Part shown: piece after piece, positions 52,379 to 61,718 of the stretch
Layout of the letters: every line of letters starts with the position of its first letter
Numbering within the stretch: the first letter of the stretch is position 1
NCBI RefSeq assembly: GCF_000526795.1
Contig: NZ_JAGT01000003.1
Span: 4,107-68,106, forward strand
Source of the DNA: Ruminococcus flavefaciens AE3010
GTDB taxonomy: Bacteria > Bacillota > Clostridia > Oscillospirales > Ruminococcaceae
DNA length: 64,000 nucleotides
Direction: 5' to 3'
Translations under genes and position numbers: made by a program
Notes under the pieces: model-generated
Databases searched by the model: none
Seen by the model: only the letters and a program-made list of their open reading frames with translations
Told to the model about the DNA's origin: nothing

Positions 52379-53489
52379 GGAGATCTTAGTTACCAGATCC
52401 TCTATGCCTGATTTTGAGGAATACTGCAATGAGATAAAGGATATGTGGGACACCCACTGGCTCACAAATATGGGCGATAAGCACAAGCAGCTGCAGGAGG
52501 AGCTTGAGAAGAGGTTCGATGTTCCTCATGTTACTCTTTATACCAACGGACATCTGGCTCTTGAAAATATCATCGCCGCCATGAATCTTCCGAAGCACGG
52601 CGAGGTAATAACCACACCGTATACATTTGCTTCGACCACTCATGCTATCGTAAGAAACGGGCTCAATCCTGTTTTCTGCGACATCAATGATGAGGATTTC
52701 ACCATAGATGCCGATAAGATCGAAAGACTTATCACAGACAAAACCTGCGCCATAGTTCCCGTTCATGTATACGGAAATGTGTGCGACGTGGAAAAGATAC
52801 AGAAGATAGCTGATAAATACGGCTTAAAGGTAATATATGACGCAGCTCATGCTTTTGGCGTGACTTATAATGGCGAAAGCGTTGCCCACTTCGGAAATGC
52901 TTCTATGTTCAGCTTCCATGCTACAAAGGTATTCAATACAATAGAGGGCGGTGCCCTCTGCTACAGTGACGACAGCCTTGTGCAGAAGCTGTACGATATG
53001 AAGAATTTCGGGATACACGGTCCCGAGGACGTTGCATATGTAGGCGGAAATGCCAAGATGAATGAATTTCAGGCTGCCATGGGCATATGCAATCTGAGAC
53101 ATATCGATGACGAGATCGAAAAAAGACGAATAGTCACAGAGCATTACAGAAGCCGTCTTGAAAATGTAAGCGGTATAGTACTCTGTAAGCCGCAGAAGGA
53201 CGTAAAGCCAAATTACGGTTATTTCCCTGTGGTATTCAACGAAAAGCTCTTCGGCGCAACAAGAAATGACGTGTTCATGGCGCTTGCTGATAACAACATA
53301 AATGCAAGAAAGTATTTCTACCCTATATCAAATACCTTTGAATGCTTCCACGGCAGGTATGATGTAAGCGAGACCCCTGTGGCGCTCCATGTAAGCAAGC
53401 GTGTGCTGACACTTCCGCTTTATGCGGATCTCAGTGAAGAGATCGTTGACAAGATCTGCGATATAATCCTTGCATTGAGAAAAAAATGA
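52371..53489 (+). CDS. DegT/DnrJ/EryC1-family sugar aminotransferase
   Basis: 372 residues overlapping the acetyltransferase gene by eight bases. PLP site: Asp in YDAAHAFGVTY (about D157) and lysine in SFHATKVFNTIEGGA (K186); the start of the substrate pocket, TNGHLALENIIAAM, is intact. It resembles TDP-4-keto-6-deoxyhexose aminotransferases such as FdtB or VioA. With the preceding acetyltransferase it could form an N-acetyl-4-amino-dideoxy sugar; the keto-sugar must come from genes elsewhere. Confidence 0.9.
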   Translation: MNEEILVTRSSMPDFEEYCNEIKDMWDTHWLTNMGDKHKQLQEELEKRFDVPHVTLYTNGHLALENIIAAMNLPKHGEVITTPYTFASTTHAIVRNGLNPVFCDINDEDFTIDADKIERLITDKTCAIVPVHVYGNVCDVEKIQKIADKYGLKVIYDAAHAFGVTYNGESVAHFGNASMFSFHATKVFNTIEGGALCYSDDSLVQKLYDMKNFGIHGPEDVAYVGGNAKMNEFQAAMGICNLRHIDDEIEKRRIVTEHYRSRLENVSGIVLCKPQKDVKPNYGYFPVVFNEKLFGATRNDVFMALADNNINARKYFYPISNTFECFHGRYDVSETPVALHVSKRVLTLPLYADLSEEIVDKICDIILALRKK

Positions 53490-53527
53490 CCCAACGTCCA
53501 TAATAAATTTGAGAAAGGCTGAAACCG

Positions 53528-55069
53528 ATGAGGAATGATGAAAGAAACGTAATTAATTTTAAGGAGATTTTTTCTCTTATTTTCAGGAGATTATGGCTCA
53601 TAATCTTATTCGCACTGTGCGGCGGCATAATTGCTTTCTGCGTATCAAAGTATATCATTACACCAAGATATGAGGCACATCTTAATCTGTATGTACAGAG
53701 CAGTGCTGCTCTAAGCAATAAAGGAAACGACAAAAGCGATAACAAGAACGATGTCAATAATCTTAAACAGCTCACCAATACATATATCGAGGTACTCAAT
53801 GACGATCTCGTAATGCATGATATCGGCAGCGAGCTTGTGAAAAGATTCGGTGAGCCCATAATGAAGAATGTTTTCGTTCTTGATAAGGACAATAATATCG
53901 ATGCAGACGAGCTCCGCAGCTCTATATTTATTGAAAGTGTACCTGATACACTTGTTCTGAAGCTGAAGGTCATAACAAAGGACCCCGAGGTATCTGTAGC
54001 TATATGCAACTACTTTGCGGTCTATTCCGACCAGTATCTCCAGAAGGCGATCGGAAGCGACTGTATAGCAAAGTACATGACATGGGCAAAGTACAATGAT
54101 GATCCTGTATCACCCAACAAGGTAAAGAATACCGCTCTCGGTATCGTTGCAGGAATACTCCTTTCACTGCTTATCATATTCCTTATTGACTTCTTTGACG
54201 ATTCTGTAAGAAACGTTAATACACTCAGCAACAGATACGATACAGCTGTCATCGGTGAAGTAGGACACTTCAAGAGCAAGTTCAAGAGCGGCGACAGAAA
54301 GAGCAGATTTGTAAGTCTGTTCAATAAGTATGTACCGTTTACAGTAGTTGAAAACTACAAGGCGATCCGTACAAGTATAATCTATTCTCTTTCATCATAT
54401 GAAAACAAGGTCATCTCTGTTTCATCAGCAGAGCCCTTTGAGGGAAAATCCATTACTGCTGCCAACATCGCTATCACTCTTGCACAGGGCGGCAATAAGG
54501 TCCTCCTTATCGATGCAGACCTGAGATATCCTGTTCAGCATGAGATATTCCGCATCAGCGAGAAAAAGGGACTTTCAAACGCTCTTACAGATATTTCCGA
54601 TCTGGACAAATGCATAAAGAAGACATTTATGGAAAAGCTTGATATTATCTCCGCAGGTGATGCGGTAGCTAATCCGTCAGAGCTGGTAGCGTCTGAGAAT
54701 ATGGATAAGATAATCGAAAAGCTTGAGGAAAAGTACACTTATATCATCATCGATACACCTGCTGTAAACTTCTTTACAGATGCTGTTGAGATAGCTAAGA
54801 AGGTATCAGGCATGATAATGGTCGTAAGATACAACGAGACATCGTCTTCTGATATCGATTCGGCTATGAGCAGGATAGAATTCTTTGAAGCTAATATGCT
54901 TGGATTCATTATCAATGATGTTAAGTCAAATAAGAAGTACAACAAGGTAACAGCTTCCAACAGAAGCATTGCTCCACTCAAGAAAATGACAGACGCTCAG
55001 AAGATAAGCAAAAACAACTCGGCCAGCAGCAAAAACAGAAGCACAGGCAATAATAAAGCGAAAAAATAA
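53528..55069 (+). CDS. Fused Wzz chain-length regulator and BY-kinase (CpsC-CpsD type)
   Basis: 513 residues. Wzz half: first helix (22-39), periplasm-side domain (about 40-200), second helix (203-223). BY-kinase half: Walker A AEPFEGKSITAAN (K307), Walker A' LLIDADLRYP (about 326-335) and Walker B IIIDTPAVNF. In many Firmicutes these are two proteins; here they are one. The tail is Lys/Asn/Ser-rich (SASSKNRSTGNNKAKK) and has no tyrosine cluster, the usual autophosphorylation region. It probably controls length and export of the polymer. Confidence 0.88.
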   Translation: MRNDERNVINFKEIFSLIFRRLWLIILFALCGGIIAFCVSKYIITPRYEAHLNLYVQSSAALSNKGNDKSDNKNDVNNLKQLTNTYIEVLNDDLVMHDIGSELVKRFGEPIMKNVFVLDKDNNIDADELRSSIFIESVPDTLVLKLKVITKDPEVSVAICNYFAVYSDQYLQKAIGSDCIAKYMTWAKYNDDPVSPNKVKNTALGIVAGILLSLLIIFLIDFFDDSVRNVNTLSNRYDTAVIGEVGHFKSKFKSGDRKSRFVSLFNKYVPFTVVENYKAIRTSIIYSLSSYENKVISVSSAEPFEGKSITAANIAITLAQGGNKVLLIDADLRYPVQHEIFRISEKKGLSNALTDISDLDKCIKKTFMEKLDIISAGDAVANPSELVASENMDKIIEKLEEKYTYIIIDTPAVNFFTDAVEIAKKVSGMIMVVRYNETSSSDIDSAMSRIEFFEANMLGFIINDVKSNKKYNKVTASNRSIAPLKKMTDAQKISKNNSASSKNRSTGNNKAKK

Positions 55070-55077
55070 AACAGCAG

Positions 55078-55118
55078 ACAGCGATACATCAAAAAGTTGG
55101 TGTATCGCTGTTTTTTTA
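55078..55118 (+). terminator. Terminator of the polysaccharide operon
   Basis: ACAGCGATACA (55078-55088) and TGTATCGCTGT (55101-55111) pair perfectly, followed by a run of seven T's or more. Confidence 0.92.
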
Positions 55119-55167
55119 CGGTCATACGTACCTGAACGGACAGACAGGTCTTTTTTCGGAAAGGATA

Positions 55168-55196
55168 TTGATTTTTTCACATTCATCTGCTATACT
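55168..55196 (+). promoter_or_regulatory. Promoter of the duplicated-module dockerin gene
   Basis: TTGATT (55168-55173), 17 bases, TATACT (55191-55196), about 70 bases before the ribosome site. Confidence 0.65.
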
Positions 55197-55272
55197 GATT
55201 ATATAAATAGCGTGATACACATCTCACATTCGGTATAGTCGGTATAGATCTCAGTAAAAAGGAGCTGATATT

Positions 55273-57684
55273 ATGAAAAAGAAAATAATGGCAGCTGTGC
55301 TTGCGGCAATGTGCTTTGCAAGTGCTGTGCATGTTGGCGTTATGGGCGGAGCTGCTGCTGAAAGCACCGCCGTATCCGAACAGACAACAAGGGCTATGAC
55401 TCTCAATGATGTTGTGGAGCTCTCGAAAAAGGGCAAGAAAGTGGACTGGTCCGATTTTGACGGATTTGACATTAATTGGCGGAGTTCTGCGGCATTTTCC
55501 AGATTCTGCAAGGTGGATTTTGGCAATGAGCTTTTCCTGATCGTCGGAGGTGAGCCGAATTTCCGGCCCGATGCAGTATGGCTGTGCTATTCCGATACGG
55601 AGACTTACGTCGATGTCAAAACAGGCGATGTCAAGGCGTTTATAGACAAATATGCGAAAAGCGATATTGTCACAACAACTGCTGCAACTACGACAAAGGC
55701 GACCACTGTGGCCACAACTGCTGCAACTACGACAAAGGCAACTACTGTGACCACTACTGCCGCAGCAACAAAGACCACAGCTGTCACCACCAGAACTACA
55801 GAACTTCCCGAATTATATAAATTTACGGTCATAGTCCTGAGCGTAAGTGATACGACCCTGCTGGTAAAGCCTGATAAGGAATATGAAGCTCTGAAAGGCT
55901 ACGACGAATTTGTAATGGGCATAAATCAGCTGAACAATGATATTAAGCCGACTGTGGGCATGAAGCTTGAGATTTCTTCTTTAGGTGTCGGCTTCATTGA
56001 CACTAACCCTGCCCGTATCGGCACAGTTGTAAATGTTACGGTAGTTTCGGACGCTCCCATAGCCACAAAGGAAATGACTCTTGATGACGTTGTGGAGCTT
56101 TCCAAAAAGGGTGATGCCCTTGGCTGGTCGGACTTCGAGCCATACAAGGCTAATGACGCAAGCACATGTATCCAATGCTGGGAGTACGATCTCGGAAACG
56201 GCTTTCACCTTAAAGTCGGCGGTCCCCCTGACGGTAAGCCTGATTTTATCCTTTTAGGGTATTACAGCTTCAAAGACTGTGACGTCAGAACAGAAGATGT
56301 TTCGGCATTTATAGATTTTATTACAGCAACATATATCATCATAAAGGGCGACGCCAACTTCGACCGCTATGTGGATATGTCGGACGTTGTGCTTGTTATG
56401 CAGGCTCTGGCAAATCCCAATAAGTACGGCTTGAACGGTACAGACGTGAAGCACCTCACTGAACAGGGCATGAAAAACGCCGACATGGACGGCAATGGTC
56501 TGACTGTTGGCGATGCTCAGGCTATCCAGAGAAAGCTGCTGCACATAAGCGATATTGACAGATCTGTTATAGCAGGCAAGACATTTGTATACGAAAAAGA
56601 GGGCTTCGGAAGCGATTTTGAGATAACCTTCAATGAAGACGGTACATATATTTATTCCCCCGGTATTCTCAGCAGCTATTTAGGCAGCGGAACATGGGAA
56701 ATAGAAGATGAATATGTTTATATGGCAGAGAATACTTCCGATAACGTCAATTATCTGAAAATAAACGGCAGCGCCCTTGTATACAGAGGAGCAGGCTCGG
56801 ATAATTTCTATGGCTTCAAGGTAAAAGACGGTGAGGTTTTCTACTTAAAGGCTGAAGAAAAGCAGCCTGCACTCAGCGATATCTTGACCATAAAGACTGA
56901 CTACGATCCTGTAATGAGCGACTGGTCGGGAATAGGCATACTGCTTGAATTTGCTTCTCCCGAATACGCTATCACTCTGGAAGCAGACGACGGTCAGTTT
57001 GTGGAATGGGACACGATAAAGGGCAGCGGACCTGTCACGAATGCAGGCAAGACATATGAGATCGGCGAAAGCGGCTCTATATTCTGGGATCCCGACGATA
57101 CGTGCTATACCGACGGATTTGTGGCTGAGATAACAGTCAAGGGCACAAACGGCGACAAGCAGGTCGAGCTTGGCAAGATATACATTACACACAACGACAG
57201 GCTCGTTTTTACTGCGTCACCGGAAAAGCCCGAAATCTCTGCCCTTGATAATATCAGAAAGCAGCTGTCCGAATTTTTTGCCGCAGAAAAGATAGACTAT
57301 ACTGTTATCCCAAAGAGCAAAATGCCAGAGCAGTTCAAGGATAAGTATGTATTTATAAAGGTCAATACCGCTGACACAAGCTATGCTGTACGTTATGGTG
57401 CGTTTCTGAAAGAAAATAACATTGACAACAGCCTAATAAAGTCTATCCCATATAAAATAGACAGTGATACGGAGCTCAACAAGATAAGAGCCCTGCTGTA
57501 CTGCTATATACTTGAAAACAATATCAATGCAAGCGTTGACCCTACCGATGAAGAAGCAGACCTGAAAAACAAGACTGTTCTTGTGAAATACGCTGATTCC
57601 GCAAATATACGCACTCAGCTGGAAAGCTTCCTCAAAGAAAAGAACATTGACCTTAAATTAGTTGAATTTCTCGCAGTTGAATAA
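55273..57684 (+). CDS. Secreted dockerin protein with a duplicated N-terminal module
   Basis: 803 residues with AAGGAG before the ATG. Signal peptide (1-30, cut near AAA-ES). Module 1 (about 42-133, MTLNDVVELSKKG...WSDF) and module 2 (about 270-350, MTLDDVVELSKKG...WSDFEPY) are clear copies. A Thr-rich 13-residue tandem repeat (about 133-175) links module 1 to a small beta-type region. A dockerin (about 357-432, GDANFDRYVDMSDVVLVMQ and ADMDGNGLTVGDAQAIQ) lies in the middle. Later regions contain a lipocalin-like strand section (about 435-520) and unclassified sequence ending with a two-fold similar segment (YVFIKV...FLKENNIDNSLIK and TVLVKY...FLKEKNIDLKLVE). No catalytic motif was recognised. 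Confidence 0.85.
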   Translation: MKKKIMAAVLAAMCFASAVHVGVMGGAAAESTAVSEQTTRAMTLNDVVELSKKGKKVDWSDFDGFDINWRSSAAFSRFCKVDFGNELFLIVGGEPNFRPDAVWLCYSDTETYVDVKTGDVKAFIDKYAKSDIVTTTAATTTKATTVATTAATTTKATTVTTTAAATKTTAVTTRTTELPELYKFTVIVLSVSDTTLLVKPDKEYEALKGYDEFVMGINQLNNDIKPTVGMKLEISSLGVGFIDTNPARIGTVVNVTVVSDAPIATKEMTLDDVVELSKKGDALGWSDFEPYKANDASTCIQCWEYDLGNGFHLKVGGPPDGKPDFILLGYYSFKDCDVRTEDVSAFIDFITATYIIIKGDANFDRYVDMSDVVLVMQALANPNKYGLNGTDVKHLTEQGMKNADMDGNGLTVGDAQAIQRKLLHISDIDRSVIAGKTFVYEKEGFGSDFEITFNEDGTYIYSPGILSSYLGSGTWEIEDEYVYMAENTSDNVNYLKINGSALVYRGAGSDNFYGFKVKDGEVFYLKAEEKQPALSDILTIKTDYDPVMSDWSGIGILLEFASPEYAITLEADDGQFVEWDTIKGSGPVTNAGKTYEIGESGSIFWDPDDTCYTDGFVAEITVKGTNGDKQVELGKIYITHNDRLVFTASPEKPEISALDNIRKQLSEFFAAEKIDYTVIPKSKMPEQFKDKYVFIKVNTADTSYAVRYGAFLKENNIDNSLIKSIPYKIDSDTELNKIRALLYCYILENNINASVDPTDEEADLKNKTVLVKYADSANIRTQLESFLKEKNIDLKLVEFLAVE
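55669..55782 (+). repeat. 39-base tandem repeat coding Thr-rich linker
   Basis: Units start at 55669, 55708 and 55747; the first two are nearly identical over 39 bases, the third is degenerate. Each encodes a 13-residue unit of the type VTTTAATTTKATT. Confidence 0.8.
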
Positions 57685-57689
57685 ATAAT

Positions 57690-57713
57690 AAAGCTCCGCC
57701 TGCGCGGAGCTTT
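57690..57713 (+). terminator. Terminator of the dockerin gene
   Basis: AAAGCTCCGC (57690-57699), loop CTGC, GCGGAGCTTT (57704-57713), then ATTTAT. Confidence 0.85.
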
Positions 57714-57819
57714 ATTTATGACATTTAACTGTACATGATCAATGACAGTGCCGTAATCGAGTCTGCAAGCATCAGCGCAGAAGCTTGCGGCGATCCACCG
57801 CTCGGGTATACCGCTTACG

Positions 57820-58911
57820 TTACTTTCTTTTTCGTCTGTCCTTACCCGTCCTTTCATAAAACTGTTTCTTATCCTTATATAACATTGCATCGGCAAGCTG
57901 GTAGAGCTTATCGATCGTACTGTCTTCGGTTTTCATGGCATAACCGATAGAACAGGTATAAGGAGTTTTGGCTAATTCCTGTCGGATGCGTTCTATCAAT
58001 GATAGGACTTCGTCTTCCGTAGTATCGATGCATAAGATCATATACTCATCGCCGCCGATACGATAAACACGCTGTCCGTGGTGTGCGGCTTTCCAGAAGC
58101 AGTCTGCAAGTACCTGAAGTGCAGTATCTCCTGCTATATGCCCTTCACGGTCGTTGATTTCTTTTAAGCCGTTCATATCCATTGCGACGACTGCTGTAAT
58201 GTCATTTGAATATCTTTCAGCGTCGGTATAATAGCTTTGACGGTTCAGAAGATTCGTAAGGGGATCGTGCTTTGTGGATTTCTGGAGCAGGAACACATAG
58301 TAGAGCATAACATTTACCGCAATTGTCATATTGAACCAGTGCGATGTTGAGTCGCTTGCAAATAACGGTAGTATCAGGCACATGATAGAAGTTAGCGAAA
58401 TATACAGTATCAAACGGAATTCTTCTTTTTGTGATCTGCTGTTTCTGAACAAGCTGATTATGAAATAAAGCAGATACAGAGCGTTGATAAAATATGGAAG
58501 ATAACCGAGTGTTCCGCGGAAAAAATGATTATCTTCCGAGATGAAAAACACTATTTTCGTCGGGACAGAAATAAAGCACAGAACAGTATTCATTACAGCA
58601 GGGAAGAAAAGATACCTCTTTTGATTAGGAAACATTATCATTATGACCGTTACAAGTATAAAGGTTATCAGACTGTAATTGAAAGCGCTCAGTATCGGTC
58701 TGAGCAGTGTGTATTCAGTCTGGTTCCCGAGGTATGTTTCTGCATAGCAGGAAATGGAATACAAAAACATCAGAACATTTGCTATGGCGATACGTCGGAT
58801 CATTTTCTGTTCCAGATGAACATCTGAATACAAAACTATCCCCATACCAAGCAGTAAAACCAATATAGCCCAATGCTCCTGCAAATAACCGAGGATTGTC
58901 AGTTTAACCAC
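57820..58911 (-). CDS. Membrane GGDEF protein with GGDEY site
   Basis: About 363 residues. Six to seven membrane helices (about 8-210) precede a GGDEF domain (about 213-355) with MDMNGLKEINDREGHIAGD and the A-site YRIGGDEYMIL. The canonical final Phe is Tyr, so activity as a diguanylate cyclase is uncertain. The start is unusual: GTG 58911 touches the ribosome site GGGAG, and a CTG at 58902 is better spaced. It begins 73 bases after the HD-GYP stop and may share its transcript. Confidence 0.85.
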   Translation of the reverse strand: MVKLTILGYLQEHWAILVLLLGMGIVLYSDVHLEQKMIRRIAIANVLMFLYSISCYAETYLGNQTEYTLLRPILSAFNYSLITFILVTVIMIMFPNQKRYLFFPAVMNTVLCFISVPTKIVFFISEDNHFFRGTLGYLPYFINALYLLYFIISLFRNSRSQKEEFRLILYISLTSIMCLILPLFASDSTSHWFNMTIAVNVMLYYVFLLQKSTKHDPLTNLLNRQSYYTDAERYSNDITAVVAMDMNGLKEINDREGHIAGDTALQVLADCFWKAAHHGQRVYRIGGDEYMILCIDTTEDEVLSLIERIRQELAKTPYTCSIGYAMKTEDSTIDKLYQLADAMLYKDKKQFYERTGKDRRKRK

Positions 58912-58984
58912 CTCCCATTATTGTCTTTATCTGTCAGAACAGCAAATATATCACCGTTAATGTGATAAGTGTTGTCCTTTGGAA

Positions 58985-61390
58985 TTATCTTTTGATGCGA
59001 ATATTGGTGATTGCACATTGATCGCCTGTAAGAGCTGCATACAGCTTTGGTACAGCATCGGTCACGTTGGTAACAGAGTGTATTGAAAGTCCGCAGAACT
59101 CCGTGGAAATATCTATCTGTCCTTTATTTAAGCGGAACAACAGCTCGCAGTCCTGACCTGCCTTGTTTTGTGCCTTGAAGTCGTTCCAGTTAGTGAAGCT
59201 GTCAAGCTTGTTTACCAGCACATGGTTATCTGCAAGGTCATCTTCCTCCCAGCCTTCACCGTCAAGACGGACTACCGTAAGCTCACGGTAATCCTTGCCG
59301 TTTACCTGTCCGTCGGAGGAGGTATAGATCACAGCAAAGGGACAATGCCATACCAGTCTTGCTGTCGGCAGGCTCATAGAATGGAATGAGATGCGCATTC
59401 CGTCGGTAAGCTCTACGCCCTCAGATGATTCCGAGCGCCAGCCGTCCACCTGTACATTGGGGATATCTCCCTGCGGTGAATCAATATAGGTTATCTCCTC
59501 GGCAATACGGGGAATATAACCGTTACCGATGGTCTCGCCTGTCTTTGATACCTCAACATCATCGATGATACAGTCTTTACCCGTAAGAGCTAAATAGCAG
59601 AATCTTGTACTGTCAGGCAGAGCTATGATCACCTCATGAAAGCGGAAGCGATTCGATATCCTTACCAGTGCATGATCCTTATACCGCATAGCCTCTATAT
59701 CGAAATCCACCTTTTCGCCTCGGAGCATTGTCTTTTTTTCTGCTGCCGCACCTGCGGTCTCGTTGGTCTTTGTACGTATATTCCTGACTCCTGCCTTCTC
59801 AACAATACCGTCAGCGTGTATAGTAGCGTATTCGTGATATAAGAGATCTCTGCGCTTGCGTTCGCTGTCATGCATTCTTCCGTCCAGTGAATCGAACAGA
59901 ACAAAGCTTGGTATGTTTTCCTCATTGCGTTCATCAGTCATCTGACAGGTCAGGTGGATATGGACAATGCCATTGTTGAGCAGTATACCGTCCGAGCGTG
60001 TGGTGCGGTATGGTCCGCAGAGCAGTGTTCCTATTGCCTCGCCCTCAGAGGCGTCCTCACTTTCCCTCATCATATATTCAGAGTCAAGGTCGATAAGATG
60101 AAGCATTATTTTTCCGTAATTGGGATCGAACTGCGTTCCCAGACCCTTTACGAACTCCTCACGAACGAGCTGCTGTGGGATAGGATCACGGTAGCTTCGC
60201 TTTGAAGTCATAGCATCATAAGCATCTGCAACAGCAATAATGCGTGCAATATCGGGGATATCCTCTCCCTTGAGACCTGCGGGATAGCCGTGACCGTCAT
60301 AACGTTCATGATGATAGTGAGCGCCGATGCTAAGATAAGGTGACTGGCTGATACTTGAAAGTATCTGCATTCCGATGACAGGGTGAGTTTTTATTGCGCC
60401 GTACTCCTCATCAGTGAGCTTGCCCTCCTTGTTGATGATACTGTCCTTTATGCCTATTTTTCCAACATCGTGCAGAAGTGCAGCAAAGTATATCTCTTCG
60501 CATTCCTTTTCCTTCATGCCTGCACTTCTTGCAATTTTTACCGAATATTTTGCAACTCTCCGTGAATGACCGTGAGTGTATTTGTCCTTAGCGTCTATGG
60601 CGTTTGCAAGAGCAGTTGCAGTCTGTTCAAACAGCTTGTGCATATTTTTCTGCTCCTGATGTGCGATATCCAGTTCCAGCTTATTGGTGCGCTCGATCAT
60701 TTTGTTGGTGTCAAGCAGAGAAAAGATATAAAGAAGCACAACAAGTCCGACGAGCGTGATATTCGTCAGTGATACTCCGTATGTAAATATCTGTAAAATG
60801 GAAGCAATCATCGGTACGATCGTAAACAGCAGCAGCGAAGCACGCATGAGTTTACCAACTCGCTTTATGTTTTCGAGGATCACCGACATGTCAAGTACCA
60901 GTATTATCAGCGGAAACAAATAGCATACTGCAAACCAGTTTGTACGCTTGTAGCAGTTCATCTCATCGAAGGTATAATAGAGACCTGTGAACTGAGATAT
61001 TATGAGCATTATCAGTGCCAGTCCGCAAAGGATATACGAAAGCTTTAACCTGAATGGTGTTTTTTCATAACCGCCCTCATGTACCAAAAGATCCGTAAGA
61101 TATAAAGTGAAGAAAAAGATTATAGCAAGAGTCAGTGTAAATACCATAAAATTGCTTATCCTGACCATCCAGAATCCCAGATCACTTGTATCACCGCGGA
61201 AATTATATGCCTTTCGGTCAAAAAGGAGCAGCAACATAGCCGAAAGCTCCAATGACAGCAATATATATTTACGTGACGGTCTCAGCGTTTTTGTGATAAG
61301 AACAAAAATCGCCAGCATACCGCATATACATATTAACGTGAACATTATATTCAATTGATATGCTTTCAAAAAATCAATAACAGCCTGCAT
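58985..61390 (-). CDS. HD-GYP phosphodiesterase with C-terminal beta-sandwich region
   Basis: 801 residues with AAGGGGAA before the ATG. About seven membrane helices (10-230), a short coiled linker (235-255), then the HD-GYP domain (about 258-425): HSRRV, LLHDVGKIG (HD), the HHERYDGHGYP motif and AVADAYDAMTSKRSY. It should break c-di-GMP down to GMP. The remaining 370 residues appear beta-rich and contain a two-fold motif, CYLALTGKDCIIDDVEVSK and LYAALTGDQCAITNIRIKR, suggesting tandem jelly-roll/LamG-type domains in the cytoplasm. Such a C-terminal extension is not a typical HD-GYP partner. Confidence 0.88.
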   Translation of the reverse strand: MQAVIDFLKAYQLNIMFTLICICGMLAIFVLITKTLRPSRKYILLSLELSAMLLLLFDRKAYNFRGDTSDLGFWMVRISNFMVFTLTLAIIFFFTLYLTDLLVHEGGYEKTPFRLKLSYILCGLALIMLIISQFTGLYYTFDEMNCYKRTNWFAVCYLFPLIILVLDMSVILENIKRVGKLMRASLLLFTIVPMIASILQIFTYGVSLTNITLVGLVVLLYIFSLLDTNKMIERTNKLELDIAHQEQKNMHKLFEQTATALANAIDAKDKYTHGHSRRVAKYSVKIARSAGMKEKECEEIYFAALLHDVGKIGIKDSIINKEGKLTDEEYGAIKTHPVIGMQILSSISQSPYLSIGAHYHHERYDGHGYPAGLKGEDIPDIARIIAVADAYDAMTSKRSYRDPIPQQLVREEFVKGLGTQFDPNYGKIMLHLIDLDSEYMMRESEDASEGEAIGTLLCGPYRTTRSDGILLNNGIVHIHLTCQMTDERNEENIPSFVLFDSLDGRMHDSERKRRDLLYHEYATIHADGIVEKAGVRNIRTKTNETAGAAAEKKTMLRGEKVDFDIEAMRYKDHALVRISNRFRFHEVIIALPDSTRFCYLALTGKDCIIDDVEVSKTGETIGNGYIPRIAEEITYIDSPQGDIPNVQVDGWRSESSEGVELTDGMRISFHSMSLPTARLVWHCPFAVIYTSSDGQVNGKDYRELTVVRLDGEGWEEDDLADNHVLVNKLDSFTNWNDFKAQNKAGQDCELLFRLNKGQIDISTEFCGLSIHSVTNVTDAVPKLYAALTGDQCAITNIRIKR

Positions 61391-61688
61391 AATATTTCCC
61401 CTTTTATTATTAAACAGATTGTAGAAAATTAGATATTTATGCCAAAATGTTTTTGCATATTTATTTTATATATGTATATTATAACACATAATTGCTATAA
61501 TAGCAATATTGAAAACATAATCAATTTTTAATTTTTTATTAATTTCCTTTGAGATAAACGAATAGGAACGGGAATAGCCGCAGGAGAGAGGGGACTGAGG
61601 CTTAAATTTTGGCTGCGTAATAACAAACTATAACTTGTGTGTCCCATTATCTGTTACCAAGGTAGGAATAGTGAAAAACAAAAGAAAA
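61391..61688. other. Intergenic region with the HD-GYP promoter
   Basis: No gene is seen. The HD-GYP promoter lies at 61478-61506, and AT-rich sequence fills the remainder. The minus-strand terminator of the GAF-GGDEF gene follows at 61688. Confidence 0.6.
61478..61507 (-). promoter_or_regulatory. HD-GYP promoter with overlapping palindrome
   Basis: On the minus strand TTGCTA (61501-61506), 17 bases, TATAAT (61478-61483). ATTGCTA-taa-TAGCAAT (61491-61507) is a perfect inverted repeat over the -35 box, a candidate repressor site. The leader is about 80 bases. Confidence 0.65.
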
Positions 61689-61709
61689 AAGCCCGAATGA
61701 TCGGGCTTT
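61688..61709 (-). terminator. Terminator of the GAF-GGDEF gene
   Basis: AAAGCCCGA (61688-61696), loop ATGA, TCGGGCTTT (61701-61709). On the minus strand a TTTTTTCTTTT run follows. Confidence 0.85.
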
Positions 61710-61718
61710 ATGTCTGTA

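Noticed and set aside
55669..55790. Tandem repeats considered as a CRISPR array
   Set aside because: Units are 39 bases with no spacers and are coding for a Thr-rich linker; no cas genes are near.
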